From a virus: a stretch of DNA of 43,077 nucleotides. The notes beneath the pieces are model-generated. The model ran no database searches and had not been told where the DNA came from. It saw only the letters and a list, made by a program, of their open reading frames with translations. The position numbers and the translations under genes were made by a program. Location of the stretch: positions 1-43,077 of IMG/VR virus record IMGVR_UViG_3300031237_000011. The stretch is one strand, 5' to 3'. Positions 21,561 to 31,110 of the stretch are shown in pieces; position 1 is the stretch's first letter, and the number at the start of each line of letters is the position of its first letter.

Positions 21561-22648
21561 TACCGGCTCGCCTCCAACACGGCTACTTTCTCGTTCAGTG
21601 CTTGCAGTGCGGCAGTGAGATGACCTACCGCGTTCACTGGGCTGAATGCCATCTTGCGACGGCCCTGCATTGCCCATGGCGCTTCCTCACCAAAGATGCC
21701 AACGAACTCCCCAGGAGGAGCCCAAGTGCCAGCAGGTACAAGATCAGGGTCGTAGGTAAAGCGGTGGACTGGGGTGTCTACGACAGTCTTGAGTGCTTCG
21801 CCCTTGCAGATAATGCCCAAGTCGTTCTTGAACGCGCCAAGAGAGGCAGCCGCCCAAGTCATCGTACCTGAGCCGTTGCAAGTAAGCTGGAATCCACAAC
21901 AGGCAGCGTCGGCAGCAGGCAATGTGTAAGCGCCAGCAGCGGCGGCAGCCGGTGTGATGGTGGTGGTCCCTGAGGTTGCGCCTGCCAGGGTTAACGTGCC
22001 AGTACTGGTGCCACCAACACCGACCTGGAGAATGGCAGTCGCGGCAGCGCCACTGATGCGTACCTTCTCAACAGGAGAGCCTGCACCATCGGCAGTCGTC
22101 CAGAAGCGCAGGATACCCATAAGGTCATTCGCGCCCACGGCAGCACCAACCATCACATCGATGCGCGCAGCCTGAGTCTCGTTGTCGCCACAGGCTGAGT
22201 CCGTACCAAACCAGCCGATCTCGCCCAGGATTTCACAGGCAGCAACAGCGGTGAGTGAGCCGATGGCCGCATTGCCACCCTTGAGTAGATTGATGCTAGG
22301 CGCTACAGCCGAGGTGTTGGTGGCGTTGAACGATGCAACGAGCAACGAGCCAGTAGCCTTGTCTGTGCCTAGAATCTGCACTTCAGGGATGAGGTTCGTA
22401 GAGCCGTCGCCGTCAGAGATGGTCATACGCGAGGCGTTGCCGACAATGATGCCATCACTCGCGCCGGTGATGATGTCGCAGTTAAAGGTAACGCTCAGGG
22501 TATGGGTCGTCGCCAGGTCAAAGGTCGTGGCCGAAGCCGTGGAACTCATCACTCGCGTACTATTCACATAGGCTTCGAGTGACGTGTTCACTTGGTCGAA
22601 GAACCAGCCTCGATGACGCGGACTTGTGGGAGTGTTTTGCTGGGGCAT
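21560..22648 (-). CDS. Fibre-like virion protein with intramolecular-chaperone-like end, 362 aa
   Basis: The middle (about 60-250) is Gly/Ala/Thr-rich beta sequence typical of trimeric fibres (VGVGGTSTGTLTLAGATSGTTTI). The C-terminus (EFVGIFGEEAPWAMQ, then NAVGHLTAALQALNEKVAVLEA) resembles the S74 chaperone domain of tailspikes, which helps trimers fold and may cut itself off. I cannot see clear catalytic Ser-Lys residues. Ribosome site CAGGAGGCACAA precedes ATG 22648. Confidence 0.72.
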   Translation of the reverse strand: MPQQNTPTSPRHRGWFFDQVNTSLEAYVNSTRVMSSTASATTFDLATTHTLSVTFNCDIITGASDGIIVGNASRMTISDGDGSTNLIPEVQILGTDKATGSLLVASFNATNTSAVAPSINLLKGGNAAIGSLTAVAACEILGEIGWFGTDSACGDNETQAARIDVMVGAAVGANDLMGILRFWTTADGAGSPVEKVRISGAAATAILQVGVGGTSTGTLTLAGATSGTTTITPAAAAAGAYTLPAADAACCGFQLTCNGSGTMTWAAASLGAFKNDLGIICKGEALKTVVDTPVHRFTYDPDLVPAGTWAPPGEFVGIFGEEAPWAMQGRRKMAFSPVNAVGHLTAALQALNEKVAVLEASR

Positions 22649-22692
22649 TTGTGCCTCCTGTGCTGAAAGTCAGCACTTGAACAGGAGCTAGA

Positions 22693-22710
22693 GGGGTGAT
22701 TGCTCACCCC
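22693..22710. other. Hairpin between late genes
   Basis: GGGGTGA (22693-22699) pairs with TCACCCC (22704-22710) around a four-base loop. Read on the minus strand it follows the stop of the gene at 22727 and precedes the fibre gene. With no U-run it may stop RNA decay or attenuate. A second small hairpin, TGCTGA/TCAGCA, lies nearer the fibre start. Confidence 0.45.
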
Positions 22711-22726
22711 CTTCACCCTACGTTAG

Positions 22727-23545
22727 TTACGCGGCCCAGTCGCGGTTGCCAACAGCGCCGAAGTAGTCACACTCCAGCAGCGGGTCACCAGTTGAGGAGG
22801 CTGCAAGGTGGAGATGCGGGAACAGGAGCGCCGTGCGGGTAATCGTGCCTGCGGGGATGGTAGCCACGAGCGTGAGCCCGTTGGAGTTTGCCATCGAGGT
22901 GTGACCAAAGTAGCCGCGGGCTTCACCACTGGGGTCCACCTCGACACGGGCGATGTACCACGAGTCGGCGGTGAGTGTGCAGCCAGCGCGGATGCCCAGC
23001 GAGCCCAGCGTGGTGGCGTTGGAGTTCAGGCTGGCAACCGCGCCACCACAGCGCACCAGTGCTGAGGTATCGGCCACACCAGTACTGGAGGACATGAAGC
23101 GGAAGTCATCGGTGGTCGCAGCGGTGTCGGTATAGAAACCAACTACTTCGCCGCCGTCGTTCGCCGTGAGCGTGGTGCCTGACAGCGTGAACGGATTGAC
23201 CGTCTCAGTGAAGGAGATGGTCTCCTGGAAGCCACAGAACACGCGCAGGTCGGTAGCGGATGCTCCCTTGAACCGCGCCTCCATAACAAGAGTGCCGTTC
23301 GTGGAAGGCTGCATGGGCGAGCCAAGGATGGCGATACCATCGGCAGCGCCGGCAGCACCACTAAAGGACGCAACGCCACCAGACTCGTCCACCGTGAGGA
23401 TGAAGTCCACAGCGCCGCTGATCGCCACTAGACAGATGTCGTTGTAGCGCGTGCCTGCCGTGGCGTCCGCAATGGACGCGGTCGCGGCATAGCCGTGGAA
23501 GTCCTCAAAGACCTGGATTTTACCGAATACAGACTGAATAGCCAT
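22727..23545 (-). CDS. Capsid-associated (decoration-like) protein, 272 aa
   Basis: Beta-rich, Ala/Thr/Gly-rich sequence with a jelly-roll feel (VDFILTVDESGGVASFSG, LRVFCGFQETISFTETV, WYIARVEVDPSGEARGYFGH). It lies 32 bases downstream of the capsid gene, a position often taken by decoration or head-fibre proteins. No exact family recognised. Confidence 0.68.
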   Translation of the reverse strand: MAIQSVFGKIQVFEDFHGYAATASIADATAGTRYNDICLVAISGAVDFILTVDESGGVASFSGAAGAADGIAILGSPMQPSTNGTLVMEARFKGASATDLRVFCGFQETISFTETVNPFTLSGTTLTANDGGEVVGFYTDTAATTDDFRFMSSSTGVADTSALVRCGGAVASLNSNATTLGSLGIRAGCTLTADSWYIARVEVDPSGEARGYFGHTSMANSNGLTLVATIPAGTITRTALLFPHLHLAASSTGDPLLECDYFGAVGNRDWAA

Positions 23546-23577
23546 TGTTTAACCTCGTGCGCTTTCTTCGCAACTAG

Positions 23578-24471
23578 TTAGCTGGCCGGAGCCGTGGTGT
23601 CAGAGACGTGGGCGTAGCAGAACACCTGCGTACCACCCGACGTGTTCTCGATGAAGCAGTATTCGTCCACCATCGAGACGACATCTGCGCCACCACCGAA
23701 GTAGATGTCACGGTCGCGCTCGGTCTTGATCGACATGCCATTGATCGCGATGACTCCCTCGCGAGAGTGGGTTGCACCACGGGCATTGGTCGAGGAGACG
23801 CCGGTGGGAGAGATGTTGCCGTCCTCGAAGATGTTGGAACCCACCACTTTGCCCTGGAAGCCCTGGCGGAACGTCTGCTCCGTCATGCCGCTGGGGATGG
23901 CGTAGGTGCCAAGCGGAGCCAACTGCTCAAGCTGAAGGTCGTAAATCTGGAAGCCGTGCAGGACGCTGAACACTTCACCCATCGTGGGTTCCGTGGCGTT
24001 GGAGGTCGCGTTCTGCTTGGCTGCCGCGATGTGACCGTGCGAGAGCGGGTTGCCAGTGCCGGGGGACGCGGTAGTCGCAAAGGTGGAGAAGAGGGCAATG
24101 TAGTCCTCGTCCTTCTTGCGCGCCATCGCAGCACCGGCCAGCGTGCCGAACTTCGAGGAGACAATCTTGGCGATCTTGCGGTAAGTGCGGTCGGTAATCT
24201 TCGTGATTACCTGCGTCATCACCGGCTCACCCTGGATCAAGGAGCCGCTGAGCTGCTGGAAGTTGCGGTTGTCCTGGGACTCGCCAATGTCCTGCGCCGC
24301 AATCTGCGCAAGCTGGTACTGAGTCCAGGCGAGGCCGGTGCCTTCCTGCTGCGAGCGCACGTCACAGGTGCGCATCCAAACACCGTCGTACTCGCGGACG
24401 ATACGCGCGTCAATAACCATGTCATTGAGCGCATCGCCAAGGGTACTGGAGAGGACTTCTCCTACTGCCAT
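23578..24471 (-). CDS. Major capsid protein, 297 aa
   Basis: It directly follows the scaffold gene, has the usual length, and has capsid-like features: an N-terminal helical arm (GDALNDMVIDARIVREYDG), an EPVMTQVITKITDRTYRKIAKIVSS spine region, LARKKDEDYIALFST, and a C-terminal strand-rich part (VVSMVDEYCFIENTSGG). Families of this kind assemble the icosahedral shell. Fold group (HK97) is inferred from context. Confidence 0.82.
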   Translation of the reverse strand: MAVGEVLSSTLGDALNDMVIDARIVREYDGVWMRTCDVRSQQEGTGLAWTQYQLAQIAAQDIGESQDNRNFQQLSGSLIQGEPVMTQVITKITDRTYRKIAKIVSSKFGTLAGAAMARKKDEDYIALFSTFATTASPGTGNPLSHGHIAAAKQNATSNATEPTMGEVFSVLHGFQIYDLQLEQLAPLGTYAIPSGMTEQTFRQGFQGKVVGSNIFEDGNISPTGVSSTNARGATHSREGVIAINGMSIKTERDRDIYFGGGADVVSMVDEYCFIENTSGGTQVFCYAHVSDTTAPAS

Positions 24472-24484
24472 TGGTTAATCCTTC

Positions 24485-25318
24485 CTACTGCGTGGCGGCA
24501 CGGATGCGCTCGCGGGCAGCAGTGACTTCGGCAAGAGGCGTCGTGGCAACCCAATCTTTGTCCGCCAAGTTGCGCTGGTCTTGCGAGATAGACGTTGGAG
24601 AACCGGTAGAGCGGGCCTGTGGCAGACCTGTGCGCTGGGCACCGGGCTGAGCAGCCGCGCGCTTACCGGCGATGAAAGCCTTGACCTTCTCTTCTTCGAG
24701 TTGAGCCTTGGTGTAGCGGCCAGTAGTGGCCTGCTGTTCGCGGGCCTCAGTGATGCGGTCAAGGAGCGTATGAAAGTTCTCGATCTTGCCAGCTTCGTAG
24801 TCGGCGCGGATCGTCTTGGCAGCATCGCCCAGCTTTGAGTCCACGTAGTCAAAAGTGTGATCCCACCAGTCAGCATCACGAACCGTGGCTACCTGAGCGT
24901 GGTGAGAGTTGAAAGTCTCGACTACGCGGTTGACCGCATCCTTGTTCCAGCCCTGCTCCTCAGCGAAGGCGCGAATGGCCTGCGCACGCTGGGCGAAGGA
25001 GCGGCGGATGCCATCTAGCTGGACACGGGACTGGTTAAGGCGCTGCTGCTCCTCAAGAGTACGGCGTTCTTCCTGACGAGCCGTGGCTGACGCTTCCTCA
25101 CGGACGCGGGCAGCATTGGCATCAAGAAGGGCCTGGGTGTCGGCGTCTAGTTCTGTACCAGTGGCAGCAGCTTCGGTGCTGGGCTCACCCTGAGTTGCCA
25201 GCCCCAGCGCGGCACGAGCTTCATCTAACTCGGCAGCATCGGGAGCGGTTTCCTGGATGGACTCAGCCTGGGTTGCTACTGGGGTGGCCTGGGTAACTTC
25301 GGCTACATCAGTGGTCAC
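24485..25318 (-). CDS. Scaffolding protein, 277 aa
   Basis: Ala/Glu/Gln-rich, strongly helical, acidic at the N-terminus and with a long coiled coil in the middle (ARQEERRTLEEQQRLNQSRVQ), ending in a basic Pro/Gly linker and short helix. This layout and the place just before the capsid gene are typical of scaffolds that guide procapsid assembly and then leave. GTG 25318 has GAGG nine bases upstream. Confidence 0.85.
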   Translation of the reverse strand: MTTDVAEVTQATPVATQAESIQETAPDAAELDEARAALGLATQGEPSTEAAATGTELDADTQALLDANAARVREEASATARQEERRTLEEQQRLNQSRVQLDGIRRSFAQRAQAIRAFAEEQGWNKDAVNRVVETFNSHHAQVATVRDADWWDHTFDYVDSKLGDAAKTIRADYEAGKIENFHTLLDRITEAREQQATTGRYTKAQLEEEKVKAFIAGKRAAAQPGAQRTGLPQARSTGSPTSISQDQRNLADKDWVATTPLAEVTAARERIRAATQ

Positions 25319-25377
25319 AAAGAAGCCTCATAGCTATGCGCTAGAGGCCCTTATGCGCGAGTGGGCTCGATGAGTTG

Positions 25378-25551
25378 CTAGAAGGATGTCACTTTCTTGC
25401 AGCGGTGACAAGGGGGCAGGGTTACACCATTGAGCTGCTGGATATTTGGCACGATGGCGAGAAGGCGCTTACAGAGCTGGCCGTTGGGCAACGTGCCGGT
25501 GCAGCGTATCTCGACCATGCCGAGGACTTTAGGCGGAGACTCTGTGGTCAT
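25378..25551 (-). CDS. Com-like zinc-ribbon microprotein, 57 aa
   Basis: The sequence IRC (C17), LCKRLLA (C27) and CHRCKK (C48, C51) has the cysteine pattern of Com-like ribbons, the small RNA-binding regulator of phage Mu. The LPNGQ loop between the first two cysteines is longer than usual. ATG 25551 shares ATGA with the preceding stop, which supports real translation. It sits just before the scaffold gene and could adjust translation of the capsid cluster; this role is inferred. Confidence 0.65.
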   Translation of the reverse strand: MTTESPPKVLGMVEIRCTGTLPNGQLCKRLLAIVPNIQQLNGVTLPPCHRCKKVTSF

Positions 25552-27314
25552 TTGCGCTTCATACTCATCAAAACCCGCCGCGGGTCAAGGAGTTGCACTG
25601 GCCGCTGGGCTCGCGGGTAAGGAGCCTGTGGCGGTGGCTGACCCACGGGAGTGACATCCACACGCTCAGGGCGGTCGCCCTCGCCTATCACGGCAGTAGG
25701 ATTACCCGTGCGCATATCCATAATCACCTGCGGGCCGGGAGTGGTGAAGGAGCCACCATTGGCCATCGCAGGCGCGTAACCCACACGGCGTGTCGCCTCA
25801 GCCGGCACAGGGTTAATCTGTCCCTCGCGACGCGCCATCGAGACCTCACCGAAGAAGTTGCGATCGGGGTTGTCCTCACCCTCGCGTCCAAGGCGGTAGA
25901 GAAACTGCTGACCAGGATAAGTCGGGTCTGCCCAACGACTCATTGCAGAGCCGAGGCCAGGACCATACTCCCGCGAAGTGAGCAACCACGGCGGAACCAT
26001 GCCATAGTCGCGCGATTCGTAAAGCTCGCCGGTGTAGGGCGTGTTGAGCGGACGGTAGCCACGGTCTGTCAGTTGGCGCATGGCAAGCTTGTAAGGAGAG
26101 AGATTGCCTCCACCGATACGCTCGCGCGAGATACCAGACATGTAGGGAGGAGTACCCACGGTGAGTGAGCCACCTTCGGCCATCGGCTGAGCGCCCTGGC
26201 GCAGGTACTCGTCCAGCTGATCTTCTATATCAGAACCATAGCCATAGCCAGTAAGCGGGTCAGTCCCTGTGCCAGTAGACAAGCCCCTAAGTTCGGCCAA
26301 GAGGTCTGCCGCTCGCTCCTTCCGCATAGCGGAACGCTCTTCCATTGCAGGCTGGAAGAAAGCGGACTGGACTCGCGCTGGATTCATATCAGGATAGGCC
26401 GCTGACAGACCGGCACGAATTGCTCGTTGCTGGCCATAGGTCGCGTAGTCCTTCGCAAAGTCACCAGTAGGAGTAAGACCAGAGGCTGCGAGCGTCATCT
26501 TTACAGTGTCGGGGTTTACGTCAAAACTGCTACCCCCGCCGTAATCCACACGCTGCATGTAAGGAGTGCCCTGCTCGCCACGAAGTATCTGCGCATCTGT
26601 GCGTGGCTGACGAATGAAGTCGCCGGGGGTACTCGCAGGAGTATTACCAGTCGTAGCGGGCGCAGCACCAACGGGCGCTGGAGCATTCGGCGCGGCCTCA
26701 TTCCCGCCAGGGATGATGCCAAACGCTTTCCACAATTCAGATACTTGCTGGCCACCCGTAGGCTTGGCTTGACCAGCGCCTGCGCCAACGCTATAAGGCT
26801 GCTCATTGAAGCGACGCTCACCACGCACTGTGTCTGAGACGTACCTAACACCTTGGCCAGAGCGCGGGTCCTCGATATACCAGACTGTGCCTACCTGATA
26901 AGTGCGAAGGCCAGCGGCTTTTGCGCGTTCGACAGCAGACTGAACATCCTGATCAGTGAGCGCGGCAGAAGCGGACGCAGGCAGAGCTACGCTGACATTA
27001 ACTGGTCGCTCTAACCCCGGCACCTGCTCAGCAATAACGTTTCCAGCCTCGTCACGAGTGATGACCTTGCCACTGATAATCTGTGGCCTATCCTCCGCAG
27101 GAACAATTGCAGTGCCTTCCTCGGCAGGCAAATCCTTCTCAGGAGCACGAGTACGTGTGCCGTCAGGCTGCTCGATGTACGCGAGCCGACCAACATAGAT
27201 AGTCTTGGGCTGCTTGCCCCCACCCACATTGCTGGCGATAAACTCTCTAACCCATTCCGGGTCCTCGAAGGAGATGCCCGTAAGTTCCTGGTTGTACTCG
27301 TTAAGCCTGCTCAT
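25548..27314 (-). CDS. Pro/Gly/Arg-rich virion-region protein, 588 aa
   Basis: ATG 27314 overlaps the stop of the ejection protein (ATGA). The protein is rich in Pro, Gly, Arg and Tyr with disordered low-complexity parts (VGAAPATTGNTPASTP, REYGPGLGSAMSRWADPTYPGQ) and repeated TYPG/YVGRLAYIEQPDGT-like motifs, like internal virion or ejected proteins. Some segments (VERAKAAGLRTYQVGTVWYIEDPRS) look folded. Coupling to the 1181-aa gene suggests they work together inside the head. Confidence 0.7.
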   Translation of the reverse strand: MSRLNEYNQELTGISFEDPEWVREFIASNVGGGKQPKTIYVGRLAYIEQPDGTRTRAPEKDLPAEEGTAIVPAEDRPQIISGKVITRDEAGNVIAEQVPGLERPVNVSVALPASASAALTDQDVQSAVERAKAAGLRTYQVGTVWYIEDPRSGQGVRYVSDTVRGERRFNEQPYSVGAGAGQAKPTGGQQVSELWKAFGIIPGGNEAAPNAPAPVGAAPATTGNTPASTPGDFIRQPRTDAQILRGEQGTPYMQRVDYGGGSSFDVNPDTVKMTLAASGLTPTGDFAKDYATYGQQRAIRAGLSAAYPDMNPARVQSAFFQPAMEERSAMRKERAADLLAELRGLSTGTGTDPLTGYGYGSDIEDQLDEYLRQGAQPMAEGGSLTVGTPPYMSGISRERIGGGNLSPYKLAMRQLTDRGYRPLNTPYTGELYESRDYGMVPPWLLTSREYGPGLGSAMSRWADPTYPGQQFLYRLGREGEDNPDRNFFGEVSMARREGQINPVPAEATRRVGYAPAMANGGSFTTPGPQVIMDMRTGNPTAVIGEGDRPERVDVTPVGQPPPQAPYPRAQRPVQLLDPRRVLMSMKRK

Positions 27315-30300
27315 TTAGCTTGCTCCACTGCATGGTTCAAGAGGCCGGTTAGCAACTGCTGAAGAGACTGAGACTGCAAAAGCTCACTCTGCTGTGCAGG
27401 AGTCAACGCTTTGAACTGGTCAGAGTCTAGCATTTTGCCAAGAGTGTCGTTAACTGGGCCGCGCACTCGGTCTCGCGAAGCAGTCACGGCCTTGGTAAGA
27501 AGGCGCAGTTTCTCTCCTTCGCCAAGCTCGTCCCACGCGTTAGAGTTCACCAGTGCGTTAAGCAATGTGTACGTGTTTCTGCCTGCGCCTTCCTGATAGA
27601 GATACTGCTGCTCGCGACTGAGCGGGATATTCGAGATGGTGTTACCCACGAAGCCGACCTCAGCACTTAACTCTTCCAGTGCCCTATCAACATCAGACTG
27701 GCTGGCAGTAGTGACGTTAATCGGGCTAAAGGGCAGGCCCTCACGCGAGGATTCCTCACCAAATGCGGTAAGCCGTGGCGGGACCTGTTGCGAGAGTCCA
27801 GGAATACCAGTCTTGAACTGCTCTGTCAGGCTCCTAGGGTCACGGTAGACCGGATCGGTGGCCTGCGTAACCTCGCGCACAGCACTGCTCGCAGGCACGA
27901 ACCCGCTAAAGAGCCGTCCTGCAAAGCGTTCGCCATAACGAGATGGATTGTCGAGCACATCCAGAAAGTTACTCAGCCCTGATAGATAGGTCTGACTCGT
28001 GAGGTTGTTGCCCAGCGTTTCCGCCATCTGCCACGCAGCTTCGGTCGCTGACTTGTCCTTCCGGTCGCGCACGAACTCCACAACAGCAGCAAGCTGCGCC
28101 AAGGGCTGATTGAAGGGCTCAAGGCGCTGGTACTGAACCCACCTGTCACCCACACGGATCGAGTAAGGCTGCTTACCCTCGCGGTAGAAACGGTCTCGTT
28201 CGGCAGCATTCTGTGGAGCCGCGCCCGTGATGTCGGTTGTGCCATTTGCCACCATCGCCGCCATGCCAGCGCCAATGCTTGAACCAAAGGCAATGCGTGA
28301 CAACTGGTCAGCGGCTTCGGGATTGCCCTTGGCAATGTTCGACCAGAGCTGACGGTTAGCGAGTCCAAGGGGTGAGCGCTCCAGGCCAGCGCCGAGCAGG
28401 TTAGCTGGCGTGCGCACGAAAGGAGCGACGTAGCGCAGCCCCGGCACGTTCTTCTGTGCCTGCATCAGGGCCGAGCCTATCTTCCCAGGATCATCGCGGA
28501 ACAGCCGGTACTCAGCCTCGCGAGTAGCATTCTCGATGATTCGCGGCGTGGGCAGACGTTGCAACTCAGCTATGCGCTCCACAAGGGCCTGACCTTTGCG
28601 CCCTTCACTACGAGCCTGGCGAATGATCTCTGCTTCCTTCGCACCGTTGAAAGCGACTTCGAAGTTCAGTGCGTCGTTGGCTTCGTTAATCGTCGTAGGA
28701 GCACGGACAGCACGGCCAGTTATCCCCTTCTCGAAGGCGCGCACGGTGTCATACTTCGATGGCCCCATTGATTCGCCAGTCTTGAGAACCCGCAACGCTG
28801 AGCGAACGCCCTTGGGCAGACCTTGCGCCATGCCAACAGCATCGGCTGGAACCTCCTCGAAGAACCGCGCTGTATCTCGCGGAGCCCACGGCGCGCGGTG
28901 GAGCGGCACATCGATAGCAGCCGCTAGAGCGCGCTCGGGGAGTCGCGAGAGAGTAAAGGCTGTGTTGCCCAGCGCATTTGCAGATGCTGAAGCACTCAGG
29001 ATCGAGTTCTGCCACCAGGTGAATACATGGTCTGCTAGTGAAGCGCGCGGAACTTCGGCCCGCTGGCCCTCCATGAGAAGCTGAGGAGCGCCTTCACGAG
29101 CAGGAACTGATGGCCCTACGCTAGGCTCCTGTGCCGCGCGATAGAGACGCTGCTGAGATAGAGATAAGCCTTCCGGTGGTGTAAGCGGTGGAATCTCTAA
29201 TCCAGCACCTTCGCCCGTAGGCAAAACCTGCTGAAGAGTCTCATCACCAAGTCGTGGCTGCTGTGGCGGGAGCGTCTGACGCGGCACCTCACCACCAAAG
29301 AACGCACCTTGGCCACCAGTAGGAGGCGCTGGCGGCTCGCGCGGAGGCTGACCACCACCCATATCCGCCTGTGCATTATGACTACGCAACCGCTCTGCCA
29401 GTTCCTTCGTCGTGCCAGAATCATCTAACCCAGCATTACGAACAGCATTCTGGAATGCAGCCTTACGAACTGTCGTAGGATTACGGTCATAGCGGTTAAG
29501 CAGTGAGCCGATTGGCTCATTCACCACAGGGCGTGTAGTCTCGAATGGCGGCCTAGATAAAGGAGTTGAAGGAATCTCACCTTGCAGACCCGCGCTCACC
29601 TTGGCAAATGTCTGGGCAGCACCAGGGTCAGGAGTGACGTAACTGCCCACACGCGGCACTCCCTCAAATGGAGTGGCCGTCCCATGGAACATCTCGACTT
29701 CTCCAGGAAGAAGCGCTTCACCCTCACCCAGAACGCGCGCCCCAGGTCCGCTTATTACTTTGGAACCCGTAGAGCCCGCTAGCGACGGCGGACCAGGAAG
29801 ATCGCCCAGTGCTTCGGGTCTAACCGCTAAACGGATAACACGCGGTTCAAAGATATTCTCGCCGGCGGAGAATATGCGCCCAGGAAAGGCGGCTATATTG
29901 CGCGCCCCACGGCCTATCTCACTCATGAAAGGCAAGGCCGTGAGCGCCAAGTCGCCAGCGGTCACAGGAACCTGAGTCTCACCGATGAACTGGCCTATGT
30001 CGCCAGCGATGCCCACGGCCTGCTGAGACGGCGGAGTGTAGCCTGAGGGCGTGGGAAAGCGCGGGTAGACTGCACTCGCTAGATTCTCCAACGCGCTACG
30101 GAATGCGCCACCCACGGCAGGCTGGACAGTCTCGCGAAGGAAAGGAGAAACACCGGGGATGTCTGTGTTGTAAGCGTCCATCAGCGCTGGAGCGATGTTC
30201 GCCACGCCTACATAGGCGTCAGGCGCATCCCCAGGTCGCAGGTTCGGGTCATTGCGCAGGAGGAAGCGGCCGACATCACTTACGTAGCCGCCAAGGTCGG

Positions 30301-30856
30301 AGAGAAACCCGCGGATACCACCTGGTGAAGGGGGCATGATGGGCGAAGGGAGCGGCTCAGCACGTGCGCCAAACCTGGCACCCTGGTATGGGTCAGGCAG
30401 GTCTATGCCCGGAATGTCCGTGAGGTCAGGCGCTATCTGGCCCAACTGCGGGACTTCAGCAGGCTGAGAGACACTCTCCCAAGAGGCACTTAGCTGCTCA
30501 GGCAAGGGCGCATAGGGTCTCTGCTCAGCCGTAGCCGAGCCACCAGTCATCGGCTCTACAGGACCGTACCCATCTGGAAACGGAGGGCTGAACCTGCCAC
30601 CATAACCACCATAGCCCTCTCGTGGCTCAGAGCCGGCGCCACTCAGGGGCATATTCCACGTCCCTGGACCAGACCCCCCCTTATCTATCGCTGGGTCGTA
30701 GTTAGGCACTTCCAGCCAGTTACCATACTGGGGCTGCGGGCCAAGGTCGTTATATTCAGGCTGCTCGTAGTCCTGGAGCACGGGCGCACCAAACTCTCGC
30801 CAGTCCTTTTCAAGGGCGAGACGCTTGCGTTCTTCCCAGTCGTCTAGGAGGTTCAC
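27311..30856 (-). CDS. Giant internal virion/ejection-type protein with ADP-ribosyltransferase-like and SAP-like segments, 1181 aa
   Basis: The largest gene. The N-terminal 370 residues are Pro/Gly-rich. Residues about 386-422 (EVEMFHGTATPFEGV, VGSYVTPDPGAAQTFAK) resemble the first and second motifs of ADP-ribosyltransferases. Residues about 460-493 resemble a SAP DNA-binding helix pair (RNAGLDDSGTTKELAERL). The C-terminal 600 residues are helical with a PYSIRVGDRWVQYQRLEPF stretch found in large polyvalent or internal virion proteins. It may be injected with the DNA and modify a host target; the enzyme claim lacks a visible full catalytic set. GTG 30856 overlaps the preceding TGA. Confidence 0.75.
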   Translation of the reverse strand: MNLLDDWEERKRLALEKDWREFGAPVLQDYEQPEYNDLGPQPQYGNWLEVPNYDPAIDKGGSGPGTWNMPLSGAGSEPREGYGGYGGRFSPPFPDGYGPVEPMTGGSATAEQRPYAPLPEQLSASWESVSQPAEVPQLGQIAPDLTDIPGIDLPDPYQGARFGARAEPLPSPIMPPSPGGIRGFLSDLGGYVSDVGRFLLRNDPNLRPGDAPDAYVGVANIAPALMDAYNTDIPGVSPFLRETVQPAVGGAFRSALENLASAVYPRFPTPSGYTPPSQQAVGIAGDIGQFIGETQVPVTAGDLALTALPFMSEIGRGARNIAAFPGRIFSAGENIFEPRVIRLAVRPEALGDLPGPPSLAGSTGSKVISGPGARVLGEGEALLPGEVEMFHGTATPFEGVPRVGSYVTPDPGAAQTFAKVSAGLQGEIPSTPLSRPPFETTRPVVNEPIGSLLNRYDRNPTTVRKAAFQNAVRNAGLDDSGTTKELAERLRSHNAQADMGGGQPPREPPAPPTGGQGAFFGGEVPRQTLPPQQPRLGDETLQQVLPTGEGAGLEIPPLTPPEGLSLSQQRLYRAAQEPSVGPSVPAREGAPQLLMEGQRAEVPRASLADHVFTWWQNSILSASASANALGNTAFTLSRLPERALAAAIDVPLHRAPWAPRDTARFFEEVPADAVGMAQGLPKGVRSALRVLKTGESMGPSKYDTVRAFEKGITGRAVRAPTTINEANDALNFEVAFNGAKEAEIIRQARSEGRKGQALVERIAELQRLPTPRIIENATREAEYRLFRDDPGKIGSALMQAQKNVPGLRYVAPFVRTPANLLGAGLERSPLGLANRQLWSNIAKGNPEAADQLSRIAFGSSIGAGMAAMVANGTTDITGAAPQNAAERDRFYREGKQPYSIRVGDRWVQYQRLEPFNQPLAQLAAVVEFVRDRKDKSATEAAWQMAETLGNNLTSQTYLSGLSNFLDVLDNPSRYGERFAGRLFSGFVPASSAVREVTQATDPVYRDPRSLTEQFKTGIPGLSQQVPPRLTAFGEESSREGLPFSPINVTTASQSDVDRALEELSAEVGFVGNTISNIPLSREQQYLYQEGAGRNTYTLLNALVNSNAWDELGEGEKLRLLTKAVTASRDRVRGPVNDTLGKMLDSDQFKALTPAQQSELLQSQSLQQLLTGLLNHAVEQAK

Positions 30857-31110
30857 GTTACAGGGTCTACCGACTCCCAAGAGCCATGAATATGCTCACG
30901 AGCATGGAGCGCGAGTCCAAGTGAAGCCATTGGATGCTGTCTGTCCCATGCGACACTATTAGTAGGAATGTCCGTGCCGTCATCATCCTGCCACTCATAG
31001 GCAATGAGATAGGCGTGAATTCGACCAGACTCGTAGCGACGGACAAAGTTGCCCAGGTCGGCGGCTAGACCCTCATCTGCTTGTGATGCAACCTTATCCC
31101 ACTCGTTCAT
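30853..31110 (-). CDS. Hypothetical acidic protein, 85 aa
   Basis: ATG 31110 shares ATGA with the gene before, and its own stop shares GTGA with the giant gene after it. The sequence has a helical start and a YLIAYEWQDDDGTD strand region, then several His residues (LALHAREHIHG). No family recognised; possibly an assembly partner of the giant virion protein. Confidence 0.65.
   Translation of the reverse strand: MNEWDKVASQADEGLAADLGNFVRRYESGRIHAYLIAYEWQDDDGTDIPTNSVAWDRQHPMASLGLALHAREHIHGSWESVDPVT

Noticed and set aside
23608-24525. Plus-strand 305-codon reading frame
   Set aside because: Antisense to the major capsid gene; no ribosome site and no recognisable domain.
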